Shown: in pieces, positions 18,398 to 26,444 of the stretch
How positions within the stretch are numbered: position 1 is the stretch's first letter
Layout: the number at the start of each line of letters is the position of its first letter
Assembly: GCF_900156575.1 (NCBI RefSeq)
Contig: NZ_FTNY01000006.1
Coordinates: 1-64,000, forward strand
Direction: 5' to 3'
Source of the DNA: Chryseobacterium shigense
GTDB lineage: Bacteria; Bacteroidota; Bacteroidia; Flavobacteriales; Weeksellaceae
Length of the DNA: 64,000 bases
Notes under the pieces: model-generated
Seen by the model: only the letters and a program-made list of their open reading frames with translations
Databases searched by the model: none
What the model was told of the DNA's origin: nothing
Position numbers and translations under genes: made by a program

Positions 18398-18910
18398 TTA
18401 TGCCTGTTTTACAAACTGTAATTCTCCGGCAATTTTTACTTCTTCGCTTACCATTACGCCTCCGGCTTCAAGAGCCGCGTTCCAGTTCAGTCCGAAATCT
18501 TTTCTGTTGATTTTTCCTTCAAAAGAAAAACCAGCTTTTGTATTTCCCCAAGGGTCAACGTTGATCCCACCGAAGTCTACATCTAAAGTGATAGGTTTTG
18601 TGATTCCATTCACTGTAAGGTTTCCTGTTACTTTATCATTCAAAGCCTGAGATTCAAAGGTAATAGAAGGATATTCCTCTGTATTGAAAAACTCAGCGGA
18701 CTTTAAGTGATTATCTCTGTCTGTGTTATTTGTGAATACAGAATCAGTCTGGATTGTAGCTGTTGTTTTAGCGTTGCTAAACGTATCATCTTCAGATTCA
18801 ATTTCAGCAGTGAACGTTCTGAAGTTTCCTTTAATATTAGAAATCATCATATGTTTTACTTTGAAAGTAATTTCACTATGCGTTGGGTCAAGATTCCATT
18901 TTGTTGCCAT
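18398..18910 (-). CDS. YceI-family lipocalin-like protein (cytoplasmic form)
   Basis: 170 residues, the core YceI beta-barrel that binds polyisoprenoids or similar lipids. It starts MATKWNLDPTHSEITFKVKH, the standard opening strand, and carries LKSAEFFNTEEYPSITF and LTVNGITKPITLDV. It lacks a signal peptide, whereas most YceI proteins are periplasmic, so this form should stay in the cytoplasm. A -7 box (18943-18950, minus strand) precedes it. Confidence 0.9.
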   Translation of the reverse strand: MATKWNLDPTHSEITFKVKHMMISNIKGNFRTFTAEIESEDDTFSNAKTTATIQTDSVFTNNTDRDNHLKSAEFFNTEEYPSITFESQALNDKVTGNLTVNGITKPITLDVDFGGINVDPWGNTKAGFSFEGKINRKDFGLNWNAALEAGGVMVSEEVKIAGELQFVKQA

Positions 18911-18942
18911 TGTATTGTATTTTTTGTTTGTTATTGATACTG

Positions 18943-18950
18943 CAAATGTA
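18943..18950 (-). promoter_or_regulatory. -7 promoter box TACATTTG
   Basis: Exact TANNTTTG on the minus strand, 32 bases before the YceI start codon. Confidence 0.55.
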
Positions 18951-18999
18951 GGGTACAGGACCTATACCAGTCATTGATTTAGGATAAGAAATTTTTTTT

Positions 19000-19077
19000 G
19001 TGTGAATGGTGAGCTTTGCTTCGCAGGTCAATGGTCAATCGTTAGCAGCTATAAAATTCACAATTGACGATTCACAC
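19000..19077. repeat. imperfect inverted repeat in an intergenic gap
   Basis: Within the 316-base gap between YceI and the DPP gene, GTGTGAAT (19000-19007) is the reverse complement of ATTCACAC (19070-19077). Inner tracts (GGTCAATCGT near 19034-19042 and ACAATTGACG near 19060-19069) extend the symmetry with mismatches. The TTTGCTTCGC motif in one arm looks like a dispersed flavobacterial repeat. No gene is present. Confidence 0.5.
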
Positions 19078-19199
19078 TTCACCTTATTGTATAGCCAATG
19101 ATTCCCACCATTAAGTTAAGAATTTATTTTTATCCATCCATTAATCCTATTTTATGAATGTTTTAATTTAACATTTATTAACGGATGGTATTTATTTCT

Positions 19200-19207
19200 T
19201 ATTTTTG
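19200..19207 (+). promoter_or_regulatory. -7 promoter box TATTTTTG
   Basis: Exact TANNTTTG match 19 bases before the DPP start codon. Confidence 0.5.
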
Positions 19208-19226
19208 AGGGATTCAATTTTATACA

Positions 19227-21368
19227 ATGAAATTACATAGATTTTCTTTAATGATGTTGGTTTTGGGCAGTTCTGCATTTGCACAGACCCAAAAATTCAC
19301 AATGGCGGAGGCAGTAAACGGACTGAGAACGAATCTTGCGGTGAAAAATATTTCTCAATTCTCATGGGCTGCGGATGGTAAATCTTATATCCAGGCTGTA
19401 AAAGGAGGGTATCTGATGACCGATCTTAAGACCAATAAGCAGGATACTTTAGTGTCTTTAACTCAGCTGAACAAATCGTTTTCTGATGCTAAACTGAAAG
19501 CGGTTCCGCAGATTAAATTTACAAACGGTTCAAACGGTTATTTCAGTGCCAACGATACCATGTTCTGGATCGAAAAATCAGGAAACGACTGGAAAGTAAA
19601 AACAGCCACAGCTGTCGATGGAGATGCTTCCAACGTAAAAATGTTCGGAGATAACCAGACTTTTGCCTTTACCGTAAAGAATAATTTGTTTGTCAGTAAA
19701 AACGGAAAAACAATCGCTGTAACCAACGATTCTAATGAAAATATCATCAATGGAGGAGCGGCGGTTCACAGAAACGAATTCGGAATTGATACAGGAATTT
19801 TTCCCGCTCCCAACTCTGAAGCGGTAGCATTTTACAGAATGGATCAGACGATGGTAGCCGATTACCCGGTTATTGACTGGTCGGTAACTCCTGCCGTAAA
19901 CCACAACATCAAGTATCCGATGGCAGGTCAGAAGTCCCACGAGGTAACTTTAGGCGTTTATAATATTAAAAATCAGTCGACTACTTTCCTGAAAATTGAA
20001 GGTGAAAAAGATCAGTATTTAACAGCGGTTACCTGGAGTCCGGATTCAAAATATATTTTCGTAGGCGTTCTGAACCGCGGACAGAATCATGTAAAAATGA
20101 ATCAGTACGATGCGGCGACTGGAAATCTCATCAAAACTTTATTTGAAGAAACCAGCGACAAATATGTGGAGCCTCAGCATCCGCTTACCTTTTTCCCGAA
20201 TTCCAATACAGATTTTATCTGGCAGAGTCAGAGAACAGGATACAACCATCTGTTCCACTACAGCCTTGAAAAAGGACTGGTAGCTCAGATTACAAAAGGA
20301 GACTGGCTGGTAACTGATATTTTAGGCTTTAATGATAAGAAAAAGGAAATTTATTTCACTTCTACGAAAGAAACTCCTTTGGAAAAACATTTATATAAAA
20401 TCAACTGGACGAACTTTAAAATGCAGCGTTTAGATGATGCAGCGGGAGTGCATACAGGGGTTTTAAGCAATGACGGCAATTATTTGTACGATATTTACAG
20501 CAATGCAGGCACACCGAGGTCAGCCAATATTATTAATACAAGCACGGCAAAAGCAATCAATATTCTTACGGCTGAAAATACATTAAAAAATTATCAGAGG
20601 CCTGAAATTAAAAATGTAGAATTAAAAGCTGACGACGGTACACCTCTTTATGGAAAGATCATTCTTCCTACAGATTTTGATGCCAGCAAAAAATATCCGG
20701 TGATCGTTTACCTTTATAATGGGCCGCACCTGCAATTGGTGACCAATACGTTCCCTGCATCAGGAAACCTTTGGTACGAATATATGGCTCAAAATGGTTA
20801 CATTATTTTCACAATGGATGGAAGAGGTTCTTCGAACCGCGGACTGAAGTTTGAGCAGGCGGTCTTCAGAAATCTGGGAACAACAGAAATGAACGATCAG
20901 ATGAAAGGAGTAGACTATTTAAAATCCCTTCCTTACGTTGATGCTCAGAAAATGGGAATCCATGGATGGAGTTTCGGTGGATTTATGACGACAAGTTTTA
21001 TGCTTCGTAAGCCGGATGTATTTAAAGTGGGCGTTGCCGGAGGACCGGTGATCGACTGGAAAATGTACGAAATCATGTACGGAGAAAGATATATGGATAC
21101 ACCGGAGGAAAACCCTCAGGGATATGCGACGGCTAATCTTCTGGACAAAGTTCAGAATTTAAAAGGAAAGTTACTGATGATCCACGGTGCTCAGGATGAT
21201 GTCGTGGTATGGCAGCATTCTATTAAGTTTATCAAGTCTGCGGTAGACAACGGAGTTCAGCTGGACTATTTTGTCTATCCTGGACATCCGCACAATGTGA
21301 TCGGAAAAGACAGGGTTCACCTGATGCAAAAAGTAACTGACTACTTTGATCAGTATCTTAAGAAATAA
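19227..21368 (+). CDS. S9-family dipeptidyl peptidase IV-like protease
   Basis: 713 residues, close to bacterial DPP-IV. Signal peptide about 1-19 (ending SSAFAQ). A beta-propeller fills roughly 50-480 and an alpha/beta hydrolase domain about 490-713. The catalytic triad is Ser582 (GWSFGG), Asp657 (GAQDDVV) and His689 (PGHPHNV). The propeller holds EFGIDTGIFPAPNSEAVAF and an NAMED-like Glu pair region. The enzyme removes N-terminal dipeptides, usually X-Pro or X-Ala, in the periplasm, feeding peptide uptake. It has its own promoter box and terminator. Confidence 0.93.
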   Translation: MKLHRFSLMMLVLGSSAFAQTQKFTMAEAVNGLRTNLAVKNISQFSWAADGKSYIQAVKGGYLMTDLKTNKQDTLVSLTQLNKSFSDAKLKAVPQIKFTNGSNGYFSANDTMFWIEKSGNDWKVKTATAVDGDASNVKMFGDNQTFAFTVKNNLFVSKNGKTIAVTNDSNENIINGGAAVHRNEFGIDTGIFPAPNSEAVAFYRMDQTMVADYPVIDWSVTPAVNHNIKYPMAGQKSHEVTLGVYNIKNQSTTFLKIEGEKDQYLTAVTWSPDSKYIFVGVLNRGQNHVKMNQYDAATGNLIKTLFEETSDKYVEPQHPLTFFPNSNTDFIWQSQRTGYNHLFHYSLEKGLVAQITKGDWLVTDILGFNDKKKEIYFTSTKETPLEKHLYKINWTNFKMQRLDDAAGVHTGVLSNDGNYLYDIYSNAGTPRSANIINTSTAKAINILTAENTLKNYQRPEIKNVELKADDGTPLYGKIILPTDFDASKKYPVIVYLYNGPHLQLVTNTFPASGNLWYEYMAQNGYIIFTMDGRGSSNRGLKFEQAVFRNLGTTEMNDQMKGVDYLKSLPYVDAQKMGIHGWSFGGFMTTSFMLRKPDVFKVGVAGGPVIDWKMYEIMYGERYMDTPEENPQGYATANLLDKVQNLKGKLLMIHGAQDDVVVWQHSIKFIKSAVDNGVQLDYFVYPGHPHNVIGKDRVHLMQKVTDYFDQYLKK

Positions 21369-21374
21369 CAATAA

Positions 21375-21400
21375 AATCCAGCCGCTTAGGCTGGATTTTT
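21375..21400 (+). terminator. terminator of the DPP gene
   Basis: AATCCAGCC (21375-21383) pairs with GGCTGGATT (21389-21397), loop GCTTA, then TTT. Strong. Confidence 0.85.
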
Positions 21401-21430
21401 CATTTAAGATAGAAATATATTTAAAATGGA

Positions 21431-22237
21431 TTAATCATAAAATTCCTTGATCACAAAAGTTCCGTTATTGATTCTTCTCAGCTCTTTTAAGATATAATAC
21501 CTGTGCAGAAAACCTGTAAGAACAACGATTTTTTTGCCGGGATGGGTTTCAGCAATCTTGTCAATATTTTTAGCCATTGTCTGGTTTCGGAGATCCCAGA
21601 ATCCGGACATTAATGTAAAACCGTCTCTGTAGCTGATCTTTTCACCATTGGGTTTTACAACAAATCTTTTTGCAAATTCAGGTCTCGTTTCAATGATCTT
21701 TAAAAGCTCTGAATACTGTGCATTCTGTCTTTTTCCTGAGATCTGGTCGGTCGTTGCATTATTAAAATTTTCCGGGGATAATTCTGCAATCTTCATCAGC
21801 TCTTTTGTGAGATTGGTGAAATTTTCATAGATCTTCGCCTCAGAAGGGGTTAGTTTTTTCGCCTGATAAAGACTGTCAATCAGTTTCACCGATAAATTAT
21901 CCGTAGGAACCATTCCTCTGTCTTTTCTGTATTGATTTCTTCCTTCAAAATCAAAAGGGAATCTTAATGTTTTCGGATATTTTTTCAGATAAGTATTGCT
22001 TGCTTTGATTTCGTTTTCTGTAATCTTAATGCTGTTTTCGTAGTCTTTCATTCCCTGGGTGTCTACCTCATGAAGGATGATGTCCGGTTTCACTTTATCT
22101 AGGATATCGAAGAGTATTTTAGAATGATAATTGGGGACACTGTCGTGGATGTTGCCAATGACATAGATTTCGGTCTTGCTTTGTGAAAAACAGAAGCTGG
22201 TAAGCAGTAGTAAGAATGCTGTTAAGGTAGATTTCAT
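21431..22237 (-). CDS. TraB/GumN-like exported protein
   Basis: 268 residues from ATG 22237. That start is preferred over an upstream in-frame ATG at 22294 because a signal peptide (MKSTLTAFLLLLTSFCFSQ) begins there and a -7 box lies at 22259-22266, between the two. The mature part opens with IYVIGNIHDSVPNYHSK and ILHEVD, matching the GTIH-like opening of TraB/GumN/Tiki proteins, and ends with KNIDKIAETHPGKKIVVLTG followed by FLHRYY, the matching C-terminal His block. The family includes metal-dependent proteases of the Tiki type, so a periplasmic peptidase is possible. Confidence 0.65.
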   Translation of the reverse strand: MKSTLTAFLLLLTSFCFSQSKTEIYVIGNIHDSVPNYHSKILFDILDKVKPDIILHEVDTQGMKDYENSIKITENEIKASNTYLKKYPKTLRFPFDFEGRNQYRKDRGMVPTDNLSVKLIDSLYQAKKLTPSEAKIYENFTNLTKELMKIAELSPENFNNATTDQISGKRQNAQYSELLKIIETRPEFAKRFVVKPNGEKISYRDGFTLMSGFWDLRNQTMAKNIDKIAETHPGKKIVVLTGFLHRYYILKELRRINNGTFVIKEFYD

Positions 22238-22258
22238 TTTTATAAGTATAGAAAGCGC

Positions 22259-22266
22259 CAAATATA
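22259..22266 (-). promoter_or_regulatory. -7 promoter box TATATTTG
   Basis: Exact TANNTTTG on the minus strand, 21 bases before ATG 22237. Supports that start codon. Confidence 0.55.
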
Positions 22267-22326
22267 GGCAAAATCCATTCTTAACAAACATCAATGTTTT
22301 TGACCTTTTTCATCCGTAATTTTGTT

Positions 22327-22368
22327 AATCTAAAATCTAAAATCTAAAATCTAAAATCTAAAATCTAA
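22327..22368. repeat. perfect heptamer array AATCTAA x6 against a start codon
   Basis: Six exact copies of AATCTAA fill 22327-22368, and the ATG of the flavin oxidoreductase begins at 22372. The array therefore occupies the ribosome-binding region of that message. Confidence 0.9.
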
Positions 22369-22371
22369 AAT

Positions 22372-23397
22372 ATGGAATTAGGAATAGGAATGTTTGGTGA
22401 CCTGGCTTTTGATCAGGCAACCGGAAAATATAGAGATGCAGGCGTAAAGATCCGTGAGATATTGGATCAGGTAAAATTAATGGATGAGGTAGGCATTGAT
22501 GTTTTTGCAATGGGAGAACATCACCGCCCGGATTATGCAGTTTCTTCACCGGAAATGGTGCTGGCAGCTGCGGCAAGTATCACCAAAAATATAAAACTGG
22601 CAAGTGGAGTTACGGTTTTAAGTTCTTCAGAACCGGTAAAAGTATATGAGGATTTTTCAACCTTAGACCTGATCTCAGACGGAAGAGCTGAAATATTCGT
22701 CGGAAGGGGAAGTTTTATCGAATCATTTCCTTTGTACGGATATTCACTGAATGATTACGAAGAACTTTTTGATGAAAAACTGGAATTGCTTTTAAAAATC
22801 AACTCAGAGGAAAATGTAACCTGGTCAGGAAAGCTCCGCGCCCCTATGCAAAACCAAACAGTTTATCCGAGAGCAAAAAATGATGGGAAACTGTCGATCT
22901 GGAGAGCCGTCGGTGGAACTCCGCAGTCTGTTTTAAGTGCTGCAAAATTAGGAATGCCTTTGGTGGTAGCGATCATCGGAGGAATGCCGGTACAGTTTAA
23001 AAATCTGGTAGAATTTTATAAACAGGAATACCAGAAAGCCGGATATGATATGGATAAAATGCAGATTGCCATTCATTCTCACACTTTCGTAAGCGATGAT
23101 CAGGCGGTTGTGGACGGATATTTTAATAACTATAAATCCCAGATGGACAGAATCGGGGCGACAAGAGGTTGGGCTCCTTACACGAAAATGCAGTATGACG
23201 GTGGAAGAGGAAGAGAAGGCGCATTATTCATCGGAAATGCAGCAGAAGTTGCTGATAAAATTGCCTACATGAAGGAAATTTTTGGAATCACAAGATTCAT
23301 CGGGCATATGGATATTGGTGATCCTGCTCACGACATCATGATGAAATCCATTGAATTATTTGGGGAGAAAGTAAAACCTGTTATTCAAAATCTATAA
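22372..23397 (+). CDS. LLM-class flavin-dependent oxidoreductase (luciferase-like)
   Basis: 341 residues, one bacterial-luciferase-like TIM barrel. The N-terminus (MELGIGMFGDLAFD) and the AMGEHHRPDYAVSSP block, plus the GRGSFIESFPLYGYSLNDYE segment, are typical of the FMN/F420-type LLM oxidoreductases that act on small oxygenated compounds. Substrate unknown. The start ATG abuts a six-copy heptamer array, so translation could change with copy number. Confidence 0.92.
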   Translation: MELGIGMFGDLAFDQATGKYRDAGVKIREILDQVKLMDEVGIDVFAMGEHHRPDYAVSSPEMVLAAAASITKNIKLASGVTVLSSSEPVKVYEDFSTLDLISDGRAEIFVGRGSFIESFPLYGYSLNDYEELFDEKLELLLKINSEENVTWSGKLRAPMQNQTVYPRAKNDGKLSIWRAVGGTPQSVLSAAKLGMPLVVAIIGGMPVQFKNLVEFYKQEYQKAGYDMDKMQIAIHSHTFVSDDQAVVDGYFNNYKSQMDRIGATRGWAPYTKMQYDGGRGREGALFIGNAAEVADKIAYMKEIFGITRFIGHMDIGDPAHDIMMKSIELFGEKVKPVIQNL

Positions 23398-23401
23398 AGA
23401 G

Positions 23402-23434
23402 AAACCTCCGCTGAATGAGAGCGGAGGTTTTTTT
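23402..23434 (+). terminator. terminator of the LLM oxidoreductase gene
   Basis: AAACCTCCGCT (23402-23412) pairs with AGCGGAGGTTT (23420-23430), followed by more T. Strong 11-bp stem. Confidence 0.88.
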
Positions 23435-23462
23435 ATTTATAAAATCCATTTTGTGTCGGGAC

Positions 23463-23963
23463 TTACAATGGCTCATAATAAGCAATGGCCACTTGCGGAT
23501 GGAATGCAAACATGAACGTTTCAAAACCAATTCCATCTGAAGCCCCGCGGCTCAAAAGATATCTGCCATCAATAATATCAATCAGAAAAAGATCAGGCGT
23601 GTAAAAAGTAAGTCCTATTCTATGTTTGGAAGGATCTTCAAGATGAGAACTGATCAGATCCAGCTTAAAATTTTCAAAAGCAAAGAATGTGTTTCCCAAA
23701 ACATCCGGCAGACTTTTAATAACTCCGTTAAGTTGAGAAACATAATTAGCCGCAGAAGAACTGAGAAGAAAAGGAATTCTTTCCGCATGGGCATTTCCCG
23801 CTAAAAGTTCCCAATAGTTTTTTACCGGATTTTCTTTGTCATCAAAAACCTGATGCTGTATTTTATATTCGAAATACGTGTCTTCAAAGACATACTGATC
23901 CCACGGCATCGCAGAATTCTGGTCTATCACTATACGGAACGCAAATTTTATCTTCGCTTTCAT
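23463..23963 (-). CDS. hypothetical protein
   Basis: 166 residues. Not recognised. No signal peptide or transmembrane segment. The N-terminus (MKAKIKFAFRIVIDQNSAMPWDQYVFED) starts with a beta strand, and the sequence is rich in Phe and Tyr, ending YYEPL. Probably a soluble cytoplasmic domain. Its neighbours are the LLM oxidoreductase (convergent) and the pirin-like gene upstream on the same strand, with a 100-base gap. Confidence 0.7.
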   Translation of the reverse strand: MKAKIKFAFRIVIDQNSAMPWDQYVFEDTYFEYKIQHQVFDDKENPVKNYWELLAGNAHAERIPFLLSSSAANYVSQLNGVIKSLPDVLGNTFFAFENFKLDLISSHLEDPSKHRIGLTFYTPDLFLIDIIDGRYLLSRGASDGIGFETFMFAFHPQVAIAYYEPL

Positions 23964-24064
23964 GATCTTAAATTTTTAATAAACAGGGCAGATTCTAACA
24001 ACTGCCCCGATCTTCACAAAATGATATGAAAAAAAATATCTAACACTTATTAAACAACGGTGAC

Positions 24065-24706
24065 TCAAATCTCTAAGAAAATCAGGAGCGCATCTTCACT
24101 TAAAGCTTCAAACTCCAGTGTTTCCAGCCCGTTAAGCAAAATAGCATCTCTGCTCTCCATCAACCTGTTTTGAAATTCAAAAGCTCCGTTAAGGACCATT
24201 CCAAATAGAGATGCATCTTTCCTTTGAAGAACATATTCCTGTTCCCTTCTACCATTATAAAGGCCTGCAAAATTGGGATATCCCAGATGTTCAGAGATGG
24301 GAAGCAATACATTTCTGTCGTGAAAATTAAGATCTTCTACGGAGAAAGAATCTTCAGAACGATTGTTTTTTAATTCCAGGACCAGAATATCCGTTTTTTC
24401 GTTCCGGAGCGTATTTTTAAAGTTCAGAAACCCACTTTCAGAAGCCTGCCTCGTGAAAATCTGACCTGCTGTAAAAGGTTCCTTAAATCCACTGATTAAA
24501 GATTCACCATACAGGATAACAACCAGAATACTGCTGTTTTTTTGATAATGAAAATCATAATCTCCATTTTCCTCCAATATGATTTCAGATACATTTCTTA
24601 ATGCTGAATAATCAGCAGTATTGATGGTATTGATAATACATGACCTTTCTCTTTTCCATACGGACAGATCAGACTTAAATATTCTTGAAGGGCTCTGAAC
24701 TAACAT
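24065..24706 (-). CDS. pirin-like bicupin protein
   Basis: 213 residues. The C-terminal 70 residues (DASLFGMVLNGAFEFQNRL followed by ESRDAILLNG and ALSEDALLIFLEI) match the second cupin of YhaK/pirin-type proteins, with the usual RDA box. The N-terminal cupin (about 15-110) is weaker, with FTAGQIFTRQASESGFLNF, and may have lost the metal ligands. YhaK-type pirins bind iron and can act as quercetin dioxygenases, but a ligand cannot be assigned. About 120 bases upstream lies the intradiol dioxygenase gene, also on the minus strand. Confidence 0.6.
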   Translation of the reverse strand: MLVQSPSRIFKSDLSVWKRERSCIINTINTADYSALRNVSEIILEENGDYDFHYQKNSSILVVILYGESLISGFKEPFTAGQIFTRQASESGFLNFKNTLRNEKTDILVLELKNNRSEDSFSVEDLNFHDRNVLLPISEHLGYPNFAGLYNGRREQEYVLQRKDASLFGMVLNGAFEFQNRLMESRDAILLNGLETLEFEALSEDALLIFLEI

Positions 24707-24826
24707 GACTTTTCATTTTAGAATTAATATTCCGCACCGCACAGAGATCTGCTTTTGATTTAACACTTCACTTATAGAGTTTCGGGTGGTCTGTGCGTGT
24801 ACGGAAAGGACAATAATGAACGGCTC

Positions 24827-25561
24827 TTAGGCCGAAACTTTTATGGTATGGGTCAGAGCGAAACCTCCGCTTACACTTCCCGAAATACTGGACATTTCGT
24901 TGGAGGTTCCGTCACTGAACACGTTATCACTCGCATTATAAGTATACCCGGTCATTCCTTTATAGCCCGTACTTGCTGCGACCAGAACTACAGCACTGTT
25001 GCTGCCTTCGGGAAAAGCAATCTGGGTGACCAGAAGTGATTGTCCGGAAGCACTGTAAACATGGACGTGAATGTGGGTGGCTCTTCCATTGTACCAACCC
25101 GGAAAAATAGAAGTAAAATTCACTTTTCCACTGGCATCCGTAGTTTGTCTTCCTCTTAAAAAATGGACGGAAGTATAATTGGCAGGCTGCATTCCCGTTC
25201 CACCGTATTCAGAATAATTTCCGTCTTTGTCACAGTGCCAGATATCCACTAAAACTCCCGGCAAATTCGCACATGACGCATTCACATTTTGGATGGTTAA
25301 TGTAATAGTAAACGGAACGCCGGCTCTGTCACTGACAATATTGCTCTGTACAAGGCTTGATGGCGTTTTGGTTGGGAAAGGCCCTTCAGTTTCAGAATTC
25401 GTGACAGAGCATCCTGTAGAAGTGCCGGACGAATCAGTTGCAGATGAAGTGATCACATCATCATCATCACTTCCGCAATGGATTAGAAGAGGGGCAGCAA
25501 CAGCAGTTACACCTGCTAAACCAAGGCTTTTCAAAAAGTCCTTTCTGTTGATTGTTTTCAT
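24827..25561 (-). CDS. intradiol ring-cleavage dioxygenase lipoprotein
   Basis: 244 residues. The N-terminus carries RKDFLKSLG followed by a hydrophobic run and lipobox LLIHC with Cys29, so the enzyme is predicted to be exported and lipid-anchored (an RK rather than RR signal). The catalytic domain has NYSEYG (Tyr116), GWYNGRATHIHVHV with Tyr157, His163 and His165, matching the Tyr/Tyr/His/His iron(III) set of intradiol dioxygenases such as protocatechuate 3,4-dioxygenase. A Ser/Thr/Asp-rich linker (31-55) sits between anchor and enzyme. It may act on phenolics outside the cytoplasm. Confidence 0.87.
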   Translation of the reverse strand: MKTINRKDFLKSLGLAGVTAVAAPLLIHCGSDDDDVITSSATDSSGTSTGCSVTNSETEGPFPTKTPSSLVQSNIVSDRAGVPFTITLTIQNVNASCANLPGVLVDIWHCDKDGNYSEYGGTGMQPANYTSVHFLRGRQTTDASGKVNFTSIFPGWYNGRATHIHVHVYSASGQSLLVTQIAFPEGSNSAVVLVAASTGYKGMTGYTYNASDNVFSDGTSNEMSSISGSVSGGFALTHTIKVSA

Positions 25562-25767
25562 AATACGGGGCTTTAAGGTTAATAGGATAAAAGATGTCAG
25601 TTTTCATCTTTCAGTTTCTTAGACCAAATGTATTCTGAAAAAAAAATCACGGAAATTTATGAGGTAAACAGATAAAATGTGTCGGTTAAACGGGAATTTT
25701 TAAGAGATGTTAAGAATATATCCGGCAGAAGAGATGGATGAAATTTGAAGGAGTAGAATAGAAACTG

Positions 25768-26442
25768 CTATTGATTCACAATCGCCATCACCCCTTCTTT
25801 ATAAGTTTCTCCAATAGGAATAACAAATTCACCGATATGAATATTGCGGTTGACAATCGTTAGAATGCTATTAACGGGAACGATGTAAGACCGGTGAACT
25901 CTGATAAACTCCTTTTCAGAAAGTTTTTCCAGAATACTTTTCATGGAGGAACGTGCCGTAATCTTCGAATGATCTTTCAGATGGATCTGAATATAGTCGT
26001 CCAGCCCTTCAATCAATACAATATCATTAAAATTGATCTTGTGAAGCTTATAATCTGCGCGAATAGAAAGATAGTCTACATCATCATTCACACTGTTCAG
26101 TTTCACTTTTTCTACCGCAGTTTTAAACCTTTCAAAAGAAAAAGGTTTGAGAAGGTAATCCACGGCATTGATACTGAAAGCATCCACGGCATAATCGGAA
26201 TAGGCTGTGGTAAAAATGACTTTGGTATTTTGTGAAATGCTTTTATAAAAATCGATACCATTTTTAGAAGGCATTTCAATGTCTAAAAAGATGAGGTCAA
26301 CAGGAAATTTATGAAGATATCTTTGGGCATCACTCTGAGTATTGAAGATCTTTTCAAGAGAAAGGTTTTCAATTTTTCCGGCATAGTTCTCAATGATCCT
26401 GAGGGCAAGAATTTCATCGTCCAAAGCAATAGCTCGTATCAT
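25768..26442 (-). CDS. LytTR-family response regulator
   Basis: 224 residues. The N-terminal receiver (1-120) has acidic residues Asp8, Asp9 and Glu10, phosphoacceptor Asp54 (LIFLDIEMPSKNG) and Lys99. The C-terminal LytTR DNA-binding domain (about 125-224) has EFIRVHRSYIVPVNSI. Its stop is followed by the DNA end of the operon. It lies two bases after the histidine kinase gene on the same strand, so they form one LytS/LytR-type two-component system, expected to control few nearby targets by binding DNA as a beta-rich domain. Confidence 0.93.
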   Translation of the reverse strand: MIRAIALDDEILALRIIENYAGKIENLSLEKIFNTQSDAQRYLHKFPVDLIFLDIEMPSKNGIDFYKSISQNTKVIFTTAYSDYAVDAFSINAVDYLLKPFSFERFKTAVEKVKLNSVNDDVDYLSIRADYKLHKINFNDIVLIEGLDDYIQIHLKDHSKITARSSMKSILEKLSEKEFIRVHRSYIVPVNSILTIVNRNIHIGEFVIPIGETYKEGVMAIVNQ

Positions 26443-26444
26443 AT

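Noticed and set aside
22238..22294. A 19-residue N-terminal extension of the TraB-like protein (ATG 22294)
   Set aside because: The -7 box at 22259-22266 lies inside it, and the signal peptide starts at the internal Met, so the extension is not translated.
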